Below are positions 1-7,353 of a DNA stretch of 7,703 nucleotides, piece by piece. Position numbers and translations under genes: made by a program. The stretch's first letter is position 1. Each line of letters starts with the position of its first letter. A model generated the notes under the pieces. It had not been told where the DNA came from. It made no database searches and saw only the letters and a program-made list of their open reading frames with translations. This DNA is from Quadrisphaera sp. (GTDB lineage Bacteria; Actinomycetota; Actinomycetes; Actinomycetales; Quadrisphaeraceae). The DNA lies in NCBI GenBank assembly GCA_029258695.1, contig JARIBR010000339.1:1-7703 (forward strand). Reading direction: 5' to 3'.

Positions 1-533
1 ATCCGGGCGCGGACGATGAACGTCACCACCGCGGTGGCGCACAGCGAGTGCGCGATGACCAGGCGCACCTGGCCGACGTCGAAGATCCGCAGGCCGACGT
101 CCGCGCCGAGCGCCACGAACCACGGCAGCAACGAGACGGCGTCGACGATCTCCGGGGTGACCATGACCAGCGCCAGCAGCAGCGTGAACGCCGGCGCCCA
201 CCGACCGCCGCGTCGGGCCAGCGCGAGGCCGGCAGCGGTGCCGAGGACGGTCGCGACGGCCGCGGTGCCCACGCCGGCGATGAGCGAGACCCGCACGGGC
301 CCGGTCATGGCCGGGTTGCTCAGCGCCGTCCGATAGGCGTCCAGACCGAAGCCCTCCCAGATCATCATGGAGCGCCCGGTGTTGAACGAGTACGCGACGA
401 TCACGAGCACCGGCAGGAAGAGGAAGAGGAAGCCGAGCACCCCCCAGACCGCGAGCGCCGCGTCCACCCGTGAGCGCCGTCGCACCGGACGAGCCGGCGC
501 GTCGGCTGGGCCGGTGCGTGAGGCGGCGCTCAT
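1..533 (-). CDS. potC: Polyamine ABC transporter permease PotC (3' end outside window)
   Basis: This is the second inner-membrane permease of a spermidine/putrescine-type ABC importer; it pairs with PotB to form the channel energised by PotA. The ATG at 533-531 overlaps the potB stop (ATGA), and a GGAG lies about 9 nt upstream. Only 177 codons are in the window, against roughly 265-280 residues for the family, so the gene runs off the edge and is not visibly broken. The N-terminus is Arg/Pro-rich and cytoplasmic (residues 15-22 hold five Arg). It is followed by a hydrophobic segment at about 25-48 ending in AYSFN, the usual first PotC helix, and then by further helices around VSLIAGVG, LLLALVMVTPEIVDAVSLL and VIAHSLCATAVVTFIV. 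The VTPEIV stretch resembles the PotC helix-3 region. The diagnostic EAA loop would lie beyond the window. The identification rests on hydrophobic pattern, position after potB and local motifs. Confidence 0.9.
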   Translation of the reverse strand, partial: MSAASRTGPADAPARPVRRRSRVDAALAVWGVLGFLFLFLPVLVIVAYSFNTGRSMMIWEGFGLDAYRTALSNPAMTGPVRVSLIAGVGTAAVATVLGTAAGLALARRGGRWAPAFTLLLALVMVTPEIVDAVSLLPWFVALGADVGLRIFDVGQVRLVIAHSLCATAVVTFIVRAR

Positions 534-1435
534 GCCGTGGCTCCGGCCGTGGCGGGCAGCCGGACGGCACGGTTGGCCCGCACCACCGCCCGCACCGCGA
601 GGATCGACGCCAGCGCGGCGCCCACGGTGACGAGGATGGTCAGCACGAGCAGCACCGCCATCGCCGAGCCCAGCGCCCAGTTCTGCGCGGACTGGAACTG
701 GCTGGCCACGAGCTGGCCCACCATCGAGCCGCGGGCCCCGCCGAGCACCGCCGGGGTTATGTAGTCGCCCATCAGCGGCACGAACACCAGCAGCGTCCCG
801 GCGCCGATGCCCGGTGCTGCGATCGGCAGCGTCACCGTCCACAGGGCCTTCCACGCGCTGGCCCCGAGGTCGCGGGCCGCCTCGAGCAGGGCCGGGTCGA
901 GCCGGTCCAGCGCGACGTACAGCGGCAGGATCATCAGGGGCAGGTAGTTGTAGACCACTCCCAGCTGGACGGCGGCGCGGGTGTACATCAGGGCGAGCGG
1001 CCCGTCGATGACGCCGACGCCTTCCAGCATCCGCGAGAGCAGGTTGTCGGGCGTGAGGATGATCTGCCACCCGAGGGTGCGGACGAGGAAGTTCGCCCAG
1101 TAGGGCACGAGCACCAGGCCGATGAGCAGGCCGCGCCACCGCGGCGCGACCTTGATCGCCATCCAGTACGCCATGGGGAAGGCGATGACCAGGGCGGCCA
1201 GGGTGCCGATGACGGCGATCTGCAGGGTCTGGACGTAGGTGGCGGCGAAGGTGGCGTCGATCGCCTCGCGGTAGCGGCCGAAGGACAGCACGTCGTTCGC
1301 GTGGGTGCCGAACAGCCCCGGCTTGTAGCCGAAGGAGTACCAGACCACCAGGCCCACCGGCGCGACGAAGAACGCGAGCAGCCAGAACGCCGCGGGGACG
1401 GCGAGCACCTCCTCGCCGAGGCGACGGCGTCTCAC
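530..1435 (-). CDS. potB: Polyamine ABC transporter permease PotB
   Basis: First inner-membrane permease of the polyamine importer, 301 residues (E. coli PotB is about 275-285). I chose the GTG at 1435-1433 because it gives a 4-nt GTGA overlap with the potD stop and begins VRRRRLGEE, a short basic cytoplasmic tail just before the first helix (VPAAFWLLAFFVAPVGLVVW). The frame stays open far upstream inside potD, but that extension is potD read in another frame. Six hydrophobic segments are visible, including LQIAVIGTLAALVIAFPMAY, LLIGLVLVPYWANFLVRT, YNYLPLMILPLYVAL and a last one near AMAVLLVLTILVTVGAAL. The EAA loop that docks on the ATPase is clear: EAARDLG from E185 to G191, followed by TLPIAAPGI. 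The VPYWANFLVRT and MGDYITPAVLGG stretches are typical of PotB-type permeases. The shine-dalgarno is weak, so translation is probably coupled to potD. Confidence 0.95.
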   Translation of the reverse strand: MRRRRLGEEVLAVPAAFWLLAFFVAPVGLVVWYSFGYKPGLFGTHANDVLSFGRYREAIDATFAATYVQTLQIAVIGTLAALVIAFPMAYWMAIKVAPRWRGLLIGLVLVPYWANFLVRTLGWQIILTPDNLLSRMLEGVGVIDGPLALMYTRAAVQLGVVYNYLPLMILPLYVALDRLDPALLEAARDLGASAWKALWTVTLPIAAPGIGAGTLLVFVPLMGDYITPAVLGGARGSMVGQLVASQFQSAQNWALGSAMAVLLVLTILVTVGAALASILAVRAVVRANRAVRLPATAGATA

Positions 1436-2622
1436 GTGCCCGCCCTGGCCCGCATCGCGTTGACGATCTCCGTCTGGCGGGGCGTGAGGTCCGTCAGCTC
1501 CCCCTCGGACATGGTGGCCAGCTGGTCCTGGGTGAAGAAGATGATCTCCGGGTACTCCACGCCCGCCTCGGCGGCGGCCTCCTGGACCCCCTCGACGGCC
1601 GTGTTGTAGCCGATGTACTGCAGCTCCGAGAGCGAGACCTCGGGCTCCAGCACGTAGTTGATGAAGGCGTGCGCGGCCACCGGGTTCGGCGCACCGGCGG
1701 CGATCGCCCAGTTGTCCTGCCACAGGTTCGTCGGTGCGGGCAGGACCCACTGCCAGCGGTCCGGCTCCGGGTTCGCGAGCTTGCCGAGCCGCGAGTCCCC
1801 GTTCCACACCTGGACCATCGTGCGGGCGTTGGTCGGGATCACCGAGCTGCCGGGGTAGGAGTCGAACGCCTGCACGTGCGGGGCGATCGAGTCGACGAGG
1901 AACTGCTGCGCCGCGTCGTAGTCCGCCGGGTCCGTGGTGTTCTGGTCGATGCCGTTGGCGTTGAAGTAGGCGAAGACGACCTCTCCTGGGTCCTCCGACA
2001 TCGAGACCGAGCCGGACGCCTCGTTCTGGGCGGCGTCGAAGAAGTCCGCCCACGAGGCCAGCGGACGGGTGATGGCCTGGGTGTCGTAGGCGTACCCGGT
2101 GGTGCCCCAGCACTTCACGACCGTGTGGGCGTTGCCGGGGTCGAACTCCTGGTCGGCGAAGTCGGCCTGCACGTTCGCCAGGTTCGGGAGCAGGTCGTGG
2201 TCGAGCTCCATGAGCAGGTCGGCATCGACCATCTGCTGCACGTAGTAGCTCGACGGCACCACGATGTCGTAGCCGGAGGTGCCCTGCGCGGCCACGAGCT
2301 TGGCGATCATCTCCTCGTTGGACCCGAAGCCGTCGAGGGTGATGCGCGGTCCGACCTCGCCCGTGAAGTCCTCGAACACCTGCGGGTCGTCGTAGTCACC
2401 CCAGGTGTAGATGCTCAACGAGTCCTCGATCTCACCGTCGGTCCCCGCCGCGGACGTCTGCGAGCCGTCACCGCACCCCGCGAGCGCACCGATGCCCGCG
2501 GCGCCCCCCACCAGCCCGGCGGCCGAGAGGAAGGAGCGGCGGCTCAGGCGCGCCGCGGTGGCGGAGGGCAGGAGCACCCGCAGCGGATCGCTTCGATGGG
2601 TGGGTCGGCGGTCAGCGGTCAT
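1432..2622 (-). CDS. potD: Polyamine-binding lipoprotein PotD (Tat-type signal)
   Basis: Extracytoplasmic solute-binding protein of the PotABCD importer, 396 residues. The N-terminus has a twin-arginine motif SRRSFL (27-32), a hydrophobic Ala/Gly stretch and a lipobox LAGC with Cys50. It is therefore probably exported folded and lipid-anchored on the outer face of the membrane. The mature part aligns well by eye with E. coli PotD. Known ligand contacts W34, Y37, D168, E171, W229, W255 and D257 correspond to W74, Y77, D211, E214, W273, W301 and D303. The VVPSSYYV segment matches VVPSTYYV, which holds further contacts, and E36 is replaced by D76. This supports a di- or polyamine ligand (putrescine/spermidine). 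The ATG at 2622 is preceded by a perfect AGGAGG six bases away, and the gene overlaps the end of potA by 11 nt. A close paralogue lies partly in the window at 7354-7703. Confidence 0.95.
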   Translation of the reverse strand: MTADRRPTHRSDPLRVLLPSATAARLSRRSFLSAAGLVGGAAGIGALAGCGDGSQTSAAGTDGEIEDSLSIYTWGDYDDPQVFEDFTGEVGPRITLDGFGSNEEMIAKLVAAQGTSGYDIVVPSSYYVQQMVDADLLMELDHDLLPNLANVQADFADQEFDPGNAHTVVKCWGTTGYAYDTQAITRPLASWADFFDAAQNEASGSVSMSEDPGEVVFAYFNANGIDQNTTDPADYDAAQQFLVDSIAPHVQAFDSYPGSSVIPTNARTMVQVWNGDSRLGKLANPEPDRWQWVLPAPTNLWQDNWAIAAGAPNPVAAHAFINYVLEPEVSLSELQYIGYNTAVEGVQEAAAEAGVEYPEIIFFTQDQLATMSEGELTDLTPRQTEIVNAMRARAGT

Positions 2623-3856
2623 GGCGGTCCTCCTGAGGGGCGGTGCCGGCGTCGGTGCCGGCGGGACGGTCGGTGCTGCTCGGGGCGACGAAGGCGTGCG
2701 TGGCGCTCGCGTCCCACCGGCACACCACCGGTGTGCCGAGGGTCGTGGGGGCGCCGGCGGAGCGGTCCACCCGGACGAGGAGGTCGGTCCCGTCGTCGGT
2801 GCGGACCACGAGCTGGAGCGCGTGCCCCAGGTGCGACACCCCGGCGACGGTGCCCCGTACGGCGTTGTCGGAGCGGCTCTCCTGCTCGCGTCCGGCGTCG
2901 TCGTCCTCGGGGCTCAGCCGCACGCGCTCGGGGCGGACGGAGGCGATGACGCGGTCGCCCCGGCCGGCGTCCGCCGGGACCGTCGCGGCGGCGACCACCC
3001 GCCCGTGGGGCGCGACGACGACGATCTCACCGTCGCCGACGGACTCGACCTCGCCCGTGAAGGTGTTCTGCCGGCCGATGAACCCGGCGACGAAGGCGCT
3101 CGTCGGGTGGTCGTAGATGTCGTCGGGGGTGCCGATCTGCTCGAGGTGACCCGCGTCGAGGACCGCGATGCGGTCGCTCATCGTCAACGCTTCCTCCTGG
3201 TCGTGGGTGACGAAGACGAACGTGATGCCGAGGCGGTTCTGGAGGAGCTTGAGCTCGATCTGCATCTCCTCGCGGAGCTTGCGGTCCAGCGCGGACATCG
3301 GCTCGTCGAGCAGGAGGACCGAGGGGCGGTTGACCAGCGCCCGGGCGAGGGCCACCCGCTGCTGCTGCCCGCCGGAGAGCTGGCCGGGCTTGCGGTGGGC
3401 GAAGTCGGCCATCTGCACCATGTCGAGGGCGTCGGCGACCCGCGGCCCGATCTCGGCGCGGGGCACCTTCGCCTGGCGCAGGCCGTAGGAGACGTTCTCG
3501 GCGACGTCCATGTGCGGGAACAGCGCGTAGGCCTGGAAGACGGTGTTCACGGGGCGCTTGTGGGGAGGCAGGTGCTCGACGGGGTCGCCGGAGATCTCGA
3601 TGCGTCCGGCGTCGGCCTGCTCGAAACCGGCGATCATGCGCAGCGTCGTGGTCTTGCCGCACCCGCTGGGCCCGAGGAGGGAGATGAACTCGCCCGCCGG
3701 GATGGCCAGGTGCAGGTCGTCGACCGCCACCGCGCCTCCGTAGCGCTTGGTGACGCCGACGAGGTCGACAGCGCCGACCGCGCGCTCCTCACCGTCGTCC
3801 GCCGCGCCGCCCTGGCCCACCACAACGCTCTGCCCCGCGCGCACCGCCGTGCTCAC
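2612..3856 (-). CDS. potA: Polyamine ABC transporter ATP-binding protein PotA
   Basis: Cytoplasmic ATPase subunit that powers polyamine import through PotB/PotC; 414 residues (E. coli PotA is 378). The GTG at 3856-3854 overlaps the amidohydrolase stop as GTGA and has GGGGAG six bases upstream (3863-3868). This start leaves a non-conserved tail of about 30 residues before the domain begins at [13 protein letters not shown] start at one of the internal GTG codons (residues 11-13) is also possible. All ABC signatures are intact: Walker A GPSGCGKT (62-69), Q-loop Q108, signature LSGGQ (160-164), Walker B VLLLDE (180-185), D-loop SALD (188-191) and switch His218. The C-terminal part (from about residue 245) contains [11 protein letters not shown] and the [10 protein letters not shown] strand typical of the TOBE domain of PotA. 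An acidic insert, [14 protein letters not shown], lies within that domain and probably forms a surface loop. The C-terminal coding end carries the potD ribosome binding site. Confidence 0.95.
   Translation of the reverse strand: MSTAVRAGQSVVVGQGGAADDGEERAVGAVDLVGVTKRYGGAVAVDDLHLAIPAGEFISLLGPSGCGKTTTLRMIAGFEQADAGRIEISGDPVEHLPPHKRPVNTVFQAYALFPHMDVAENVSYGLRQAKVPRAEIGPRVADALDMVQMADFAHRKPGQLSGGQQQRVALARALVNRPSVLLLDEPMSALDRKLREEMQIELKLLQNRLGITFVFVTHDQEEALTMSDRIAVLDAGHLEQIGTPDDIYDHPTSAFVAGFIGRQNTFTGEVESVGDGEIVVVAPHGRVVAAATVPADAGRGDRVIASVRPERVRLSPEDDDAGREQESRSDNAVRGTVAGVSHLGHALQLVVRTDDGTDLLVRVDRSAGAPTTLGTPVVCRWDASATHAFVAPSSTDRPAGTDAGTAPQEDRHDR
2629..2634 (-). promoter_or_regulatory. Strong ribosome binding site of potD inside the 3' end of potA
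   Basis: AGGAGG on the minus strand, six bases before the potD ATG. It lies within the last codons of potA. It fixes the potD start and would let the binding protein be made at a higher rate than its coupled neighbours, as importers generally need excess binding protein (the last point is inference). Confidence 0.8.
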
Positions 3857-5607
3857 CGCGGGCTCCCCGCCAGCGTGCGGCCGTCGGCAGGCGTCGCCGA
3901 GGCGTCGTGCAGGACCTGCCCAGCGATGACGGTCGCCGTGACGCGGGCGGCGTCGATCTCGTCGGGCGGGTGGGCGAGCAGGTCGCGGTCGAGCACGGTG
4001 AGGTCTCCGTCCAGGCCGGGGACGAGGCGCCCGGTGCGGGCCTCGTCGTGGTTGACGTGGGCCACGCCTGCCGTGACCGCGGTGAGCGCCTGGTCCAGCG
4101 AGAGCCGCTGGTGGGGCAGGAAGCGCTCCTCGTCGGCGCTGGTGCGCCGGTTGACGGCGACGTGCAGGCACTGGAGCACGTCGGCGGTGCTCACGGGCCA
4201 GTCGCTGCCCGCGGCCAGCGTGGCGCCGGCGGCGGCGAGGTCGGCGAAGGGGTACTGCCAGGAGGCCCGTCGCTGCCCGAGGAAGGGGATGGTCAGCTCG
4301 TCCATCTGCGGCTCGTGCGCCGCCCACAGCGGCTGGATGTTCGCCGTGACGCCGAGCCGGGCGAACCGCGGGACGTCGTCGGGGTGCACGACCTGCAGGT
4401 GCGCGAGGTGGTGGCGCAGGTCGCGCCCGGGGTGCGCGCCCTGGGCGGCCTCGATCGCGTCGAGGCTCTCGCGGACCGCCCGGTCCCCCAGGGCGTGAGC
4501 GTGGACCTGCACGCCGCCGGCGTGCAGTGCTCCCACGGCCGCGGTCAGCTCCTCGGGGGTGAGGAAGGAGTGGCCGTCACCGGTGCCCGCGCAGCCGCAG
4601 GCGTCGAGGTAGGGCTCGAGCATCGCGGCGGTGAAGTTCTCCGCGACGCCGTCCTGCATGATCTTCACGGTGCCGGCGGAGAACCGGCGCGACCCCGCGG
4701 CGCGGGCGCGCTCGCGCCGCTCGGTCAGGTCGGGCAGCTGCTCGAGCCCGCGCCCGCGGTCCCACCACAGCGCCCCGACGACGGTGGCGCGCAGCTGCCC
4801 GCTGGCCACCAGGCGCAGGTAGGACGGCAGGGGGTCGGCCACCGCCCCCGTCGCTCCGACGATGGCGTCCTGCCAGTGCGTCACGCCCCACGCCAGCATC
4901 CGGGCCTGCGCGGCGAGCAGGGCGGCGTCCATCTCCTCCTCGCTCGGCAGGGGGACGTGCGCGGCGACGAGCCCGGCGGCGCCCTCGTGCAGCGTGCCGG
5001 TCGGCTCGCCGGCGCCGTCGCGCTCGATCCGCCCGTCCGGCGGGTCGGGGGTGTCCCGGGTGATTCCGGCCAGGCGCAGCGCGGCGCTGTTCACCCAGGC
5101 CCCGTGCCCGTCGCTGTTCGGCAGGAAGACCGGCCGGTGAGGGAGGACCTCGTCGAGCGCGCGGGCGCTCGGCACACCCCCGGGGAAGGCCTCCATCGAC
5201 CACCCGCCCCCGGTGATCCACCCGCTGCCGGGGCGCTCGGCCGCGAAGTCGGCGATGACCATCAGGTAGCGGGAGGCGTCGGCGCTGCCGCCGAGATCGC
5301 AGCCCAGCACCTGCAGGCCGGCGTGGTGGGGGTGGACGTGCGCGTCACCGAAGCCCGGGGACACGAGGCCGCCGGCCGCGTCGAGCCACGGCGTCGAGCG
5401 GTCCGCGCCCTCGCGCGCTCGGGGGCCGACGGCCGCGATGCGCCCGCCGCGGACCAGCACGTCGCCGTCGACGGCGCGCCCGTCCACCAGCAGCCGCCCT
5501 CCGGTGACGACCAGGTCCCCACGCTGCTCCGCGTCGACATCGCCGCGCGGACATCCGCTCGCGCTCGTCCCGGGGGCCGGGGCGCCACCGCGCGCGGCGG
5601 CGCTCAC
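3853..5607 (-). CDS. YtcJ-type metal-dependent amidohydrolase (Amidohydro_3)
   Basis: Predicted cytoplasmic hydrolase, 584 residues, of the amidohydrolase superfamily; members hydrolyse amide or related C-N bonds, but the substrate cannot be read from sequence. The GTG at 5607-5605 overlaps the upstream oxidoreductase stop as GTGA, and the start yields a short Ala/Gly/Pro tail before the N-terminal beta domain ([16 protein letters not shown], from D31). Expected metal-site residues are present in order: HVH (H90, H92) in [12 protein letters not shown]315 in VKIMQDG (the position of the usual metal-bridging Lys), H369 and H371 in [10 protein letters not shown]403 in AHLQVVHP and D469 in GSDWPVS. 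The C-terminal [13 protein letters not shown] region completes the small beta domain. Length is slightly above the family's usual 520-560. There is no signal peptide. It sits between an amine oxidoreductase and polyamine transporter genes, so an N-acylated amine or an acyl-amino-acid product of polyamine breakdown is a reasonable guess, not a demonstrated substrate. Confidence 0.9.
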   Translation of the reverse strand: MSAAARGGAPAPGTSASGCPRGDVDAEQRGDLVVTGGRLLVDGRAVDGDVLVRGGRIAAVGPRAREGADRSTPWLDAAGGLVSPGFGDAHVHPHHAGLQVLGCDLGGSADASRYLMVIADFAAERPGSGWITGGGWSMEAFPGGVPSARALDEVLPHRPVFLPNSDGHGAWVNSAALRLAGITRDTPDPPDGRIERDGAGEPTGTLHEGAAGLVAAHVPLPSEEEMDAALLAAQARMLAWGVTHWQDAIVGATGAVADPLPSYLRLVASGQLRATVVGALWWDRGRGLEQLPDLTERRERARAAGSRRFSAGTVKIMQDGVAENFTAAMLEPYLDACGCAGTGDGHSFLTPEELTAAVGALHAGGVQVHAHALGDRAVRESLDAIEAAQGAHPGRDLRHHLAHLQVVHPDDVPRFARLGVTANIQPLWAAHEPQMDELTIPFLGQRRASWQYPFADLAAAGATLAAGSDWPVSTADVLQCLHVAVNRRTSADEERFLPHQRLSLDQALTAVTAGVAHVNHDEARTGRLVPGLDGDLTVLDRDLLAHPPDEIDAARVTATVIAGQVLHDASATPADGRTLAGSPR

Positions 5608-7106
5608 GAGTCGAACCCCAGGCCGGCGGCGTCCAGCGCCTTGAGCCACAGGCTGCGCCGGCCCCCGTTCGCGTCCGCGCGGGCGAGCTGGTGGCGGGTG
5701 ATCTGGATGCCCACCCAGCGCAGGGGCTCCGGGGGGAACGGCAGCGGACGCCGGCGCACCATCGTCATCGCGGTGGCCTCGGAGTGGATCCCGTCGACGA
5801 GGTCCAGCACGGTGCGCGCCCCGAAGTTCGACGCCCCCACCCCCAGACCGGTGAACCCCAGCACGTAGCCGACCTGACCGCGCATCGACGTGCCCCAGAA
5901 GGGGTTGAAGCGGCTGCACGTGTCCACCGCGCCGCCCCAGGTGTGCGTGGCCCGCACCCCCTCGAGCTGGGGGAAGGTCGCCAGCAGGTGCTCCCCCAGC
6001 ATCCGCGTGGTCGGCTCGTGGCGGGCGCGGTCGCGGGTGTCGCGCGGACCGGAGCGCTGGCCACCGCCGAAGGGGTAGATCGCGTCGTAGCCCCCGAAGA
6101 GCAGGCGGTCGTCGGCGGTCAGCCGGTAGTAGTGGAAGCGGTTGCCCGCGTCCCCGATCCCCTGGCGCCGGGACCAGCCGAGGGAGGCGCGGACGTCGGC
6201 GGGGAGCGGCTCGGTCATCACGGAGTAGTCCCAGACCGGCACCACCCGCGAGCGCATCGCCGGCAGCAGCCCGGGGATCGCCGCGGTCGCCAGGACCACC
6301 CGCTGGGCCCGCACGGAGCCCGCGCCGGCCGACGACGTGGTGCGCACCACCACGTCGGTGCCCTCGCGCTCCAGCGCCTGCACGCGGGTGTTCTCGACCA
6401 CCCGCACCCCGAGGCGCCGGCACGCCCGCGTGAGGCCCCACGCGAGGCGCGCCGGGTCCACGAGAGCGCAGCCGGGGTCCTCCAGGCCCCCGAGGTAGGT
6501 CGGTGAGGCCACCTCGGCGCGCATCTGCTCACCGTCGAGCAGGCGGTACTCCTGGCCGAGCCCGGTCGCGGTGGCGTGCAGCTCGGCGAGCTCCTCCGCC
6601 TGCCACGGGGCGACGGCCACGGTCAGCTCACCGGTGCGCTCGAACCCGCAGTCGATGCCGTGGCGGGTGATGGCGTCCTCGATGGTGTCGAGGGTCTCGC
6701 CGCCGAGGCGCAGGAGGGCGGGCAGCTCGTCGGGGAAGCGGTCCAGGCCGTGCGCGAGGCCGTGCGTCAGGGAGGAGGACATGAACCCGCCGTTGCGCCC
6801 CGAGGCGTGCTCGGCGATGCGATCGCCCTCGATGAGCACCACGCTGCGCCCGGGGTCGCGCTCCACCGCGCTCAGCGCGGTCCACAGCCCGGTGAAACCG
6901 CCGCCGACGACGACGAGGTCGGCGCGCTCGTCGGTGGTCAGGGGCGGCAGCGCCGCGGGGCGCTCGGCGCGGTCGAGCCAGTACGGCGCCACGCGGGCCT
7001 CGCGCAGCAACGTCTCGACGGCCCTCGCGTCGGGACGGACCCCGGCCCACGGCGCCGCCTCGGGTCGCCCTGCGTGGTGCGTCGCGGGGGCAGGGGTGAC
7101 TGCCAC
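5604..7106 (-). CDS. FAD-dependent amine oxidoreductase, DAO fold, PuuB-like
   Basis: Flavoenzyme of the D-amino-acid-oxidase (DAO) fold, 500 residues, most like the gamma-glutamylputrescine oxidase / OrdL group that oxidises amines or N-substituted amino acids to aldehydes or imines. The FAD-binding dinucleotide fold is clear: LVVVGGGFTGL with G68, G70 and G73, and the ribose-binding acid E93 at the end of strand 2 (VVLIEGDRI). The family motif ASGRNGG (101-107) and a C-terminal GFTGLGVGASNFGARTVLDL flavin-contact segment are intact. About 30 residues more precede the FAD fold than in E. coli PuuB, including PYWLD (41-45), and there is a C-terminal extension after residue 445 (LPFPPEPLRWVGI). 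No signal peptide, so it acts in the cytoplasm. The GTG at 7106-7104 is chosen because GAGGAGGT lies four bases upstream (7111-7118). It is the first gene of the operon. Gamma-glutamyl-putrescine, free polyamine or another amine are all possible substrates, so I give no symbol. Confidence 0.9.
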   Translation of the reverse strand: MAVTPAPATHHAGRPEAAPWAGVRPDARAVETLLREARVAPYWLDRAERPAALPPLTTDERADLVVVGGGFTGLWTALSAVERDPGRSVVLIEGDRIAEHASGRNGGFMSSSLTHGLAHGLDRFPDELPALLRLGGETLDTIEDAITRHGIDCGFERTGELTVAVAPWQAEELAELHATATGLGQEYRLLDGEQMRAEVASPTYLGGLEDPGCALVDPARLAWGLTRACRRLGVRVVENTRVQALEREGTDVVVRTTSSAGAGSVRAQRVVLATAAIPGLLPAMRSRVVPVWDYSVMTEPLPADVRASLGWSRRQGIGDAGNRFHYYRLTADDRLLFGGYDAIYPFGGGQRSGPRDTRDRARHEPTTRMLGEHLLATFPQLEGVRATHTWGGAVDTCSRFNPFWGTSMRGQVGYVLGFTGLGVGASNFGARTVLDLVDGIHSEATAMTMVRRRPLPFPPEPLRWVGIQITRHQLARADANGGRRSLWLKALDAAGLGFDS

Positions 7107-7110
7107 GATG

Positions 7111-7118
7111 ACCTCCTC
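7111..7118 (-). promoter_or_regulatory. Ribosome binding site of the oxidoreductase gene
   Basis: GAGGAGGT on the minus strand, four bases before the GTG at 7106. It is close to a full complement of the 16S rRNA 3' end and decides the start, since no ATG lies at a better distance. Confidence 0.8.
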
Positions 7119-7136
7119 GTCGCGTCGCGCCCACCG

Positions 7137-7152
7137 GTGTCGGCGCTGACAC
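7137..7152. promoter_or_regulatory. Near-palindrome, candidate operator at the predicted transcription start
   Basis: GTGTCGGCGCTGACAC reads the same on both strands except for one symmetrical pair (14 of 16 positions). It lies 31-46 bases upstream of the oxidoreductase start and would cover the predicted transcription start, a common place for a repressor operator. In RNA it could form only a 5-bp stem with a 6-base loop, which is weak, so a DNA site is the better reading. The bound protein is unknown. Confidence 0.4.
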
Positions 7153-7156
7153 GATC

Positions 7157-7185
7157 ACCGTATCCCCCACCTCGGCGATGACGAA
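7157..7185 (-). promoter_or_regulatory. Possible promoter of the oxidoreductase-pot operon
   Basis: On the minus strand TACGGT (7157-7162) fits a TAnnnT -10 element. A weak TTCGTC (7180-7185) stands 17 bases upstream as a possible -35. Transcription would begin near 7150, giving a leader of about 44 bases. The -35 matches consensus poorly, so if the promoter is real it may rely on an activator or on an extended -10. This is pattern matching only. Confidence 0.3.
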
Positions 7186-7226
7186 AGTTTCCCGGGTCGC
7201 TCAGGCGGATCCGGAGGTTTTCGTCA
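7179..7226. repeat. Inverted repeat TGACGAAA / TTTCGTCA, 32-bp spacer
   Basis: Perfect 8-bp arms at 7179-7186 and 7219-7226, with centres 40 bp apart, about four helical turns. The inner arm overlaps the possible -35 element. Such a layout could hold two half-sites or two operators bound on the same DNA face, but an 8-bp match in a short region can also arise by chance. Confidence 0.4.
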
Positions 7227-7339
7227 CCTAGAACGATTTTTCACGATGGATTCCGTCGTCGGTGAGCCCTTCGCTCGGCCCCACTCGTGACGACGGGTCA
7301 CCTCTCGGCCACGGTGCGTCGATCCGGCGGCGGAGCTGG

Positions 7340-7349
7340 TCAGCGCTGA
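7340..7349. repeat. 10-bp palindrome after the upstream potD-like stop codon
   Basis: TCAGCGCTGA is a perfect palindrome a few bases after the stop codon of the upstream gene. It has no loop, so it cannot make a normal terminator hairpin. It could be a protein-binding site or chance. Confidence 0.25.
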
Positions 7350-7353
7350 GGTG

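Larger units (their letters stand above)
7107..7353 (-). other. Operon leader region, 247 bp non-coding
   Basis: The only sizeable gap between genes. No open frame with coding character fits it. The stretch 7178-7250 is noticeably richer in A/T than the rest of the window, as expected of a promoter. It holds, from the operon start outward: the ribosome binding site; a 16-bp near-palindrome (7137-7152); a possible -10 (7157-7162); an 8-bp inverted repeat with widely spaced arms (7179-7226); two ACGAT repeats ten bases apart (7233-7247); a small GTGAC/GTCAC stem (7287-7301); and a TCAGCGCTGA palindrome (7340-7349). No strong stem followed by a T-run, so no clear intrinsic terminator for the upstream gene. 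Confidence 0.7.

Noticed and set aside
470..1609. 379-codon open frame on the plus strand
   Set aside because: Antisense to potB; rich in His, Gln, Arg and Asp, without hydrophobic or motif structure.
1436..2113. Extension of the potB frame upstream, giving 527 residues
   Set aside because: The added part overlaps potD in another frame and is low-complexity; the GTGA overlap start fits the permease family.
3857..4327. Extension of the potA frame upstream, giving a 571-residue protein
   Set aside because: The extra 157 residues are an Arg/Pro/Ala-rich reading of the amidohydrolase gene in another frame; the GTG at 3856 with its ribosome binding site is the natural start.
2411..4498. 695-codon open frame on the plus strand
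   Set aside because: It lies antisense to potD, potA and the amidohydrolase. Its translation is His/Asp/Gly/Val/Arg-rich with no recognisable domain, as expected from the opposite strand of GC-rich genes.
3907..5868. 653-codon open frame on the plus strand
   Set aside because: Antisense to the amidohydrolase and oxidoreductase genes; low-complexity translation with no domain.
5608..6441. Extension of the amidohydrolase frame upstream, giving an 862-residue fusion
   Set aside because: The added part is the oxidoreductase gene in another frame and has no domain of its own.
7187..7192. GGAAAC on the minus strand as an ECF sigma -35 element
   Set aside because: No matching -10 of the GTC/GTT type at the expected distance.
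7287..7301. GTGAC/GTCAC stem as terminator of the upstream gene
   Set aside because: Only five base pairs around a 5-base loop and no T-run on the transcribed side; too weak to call a terminator.
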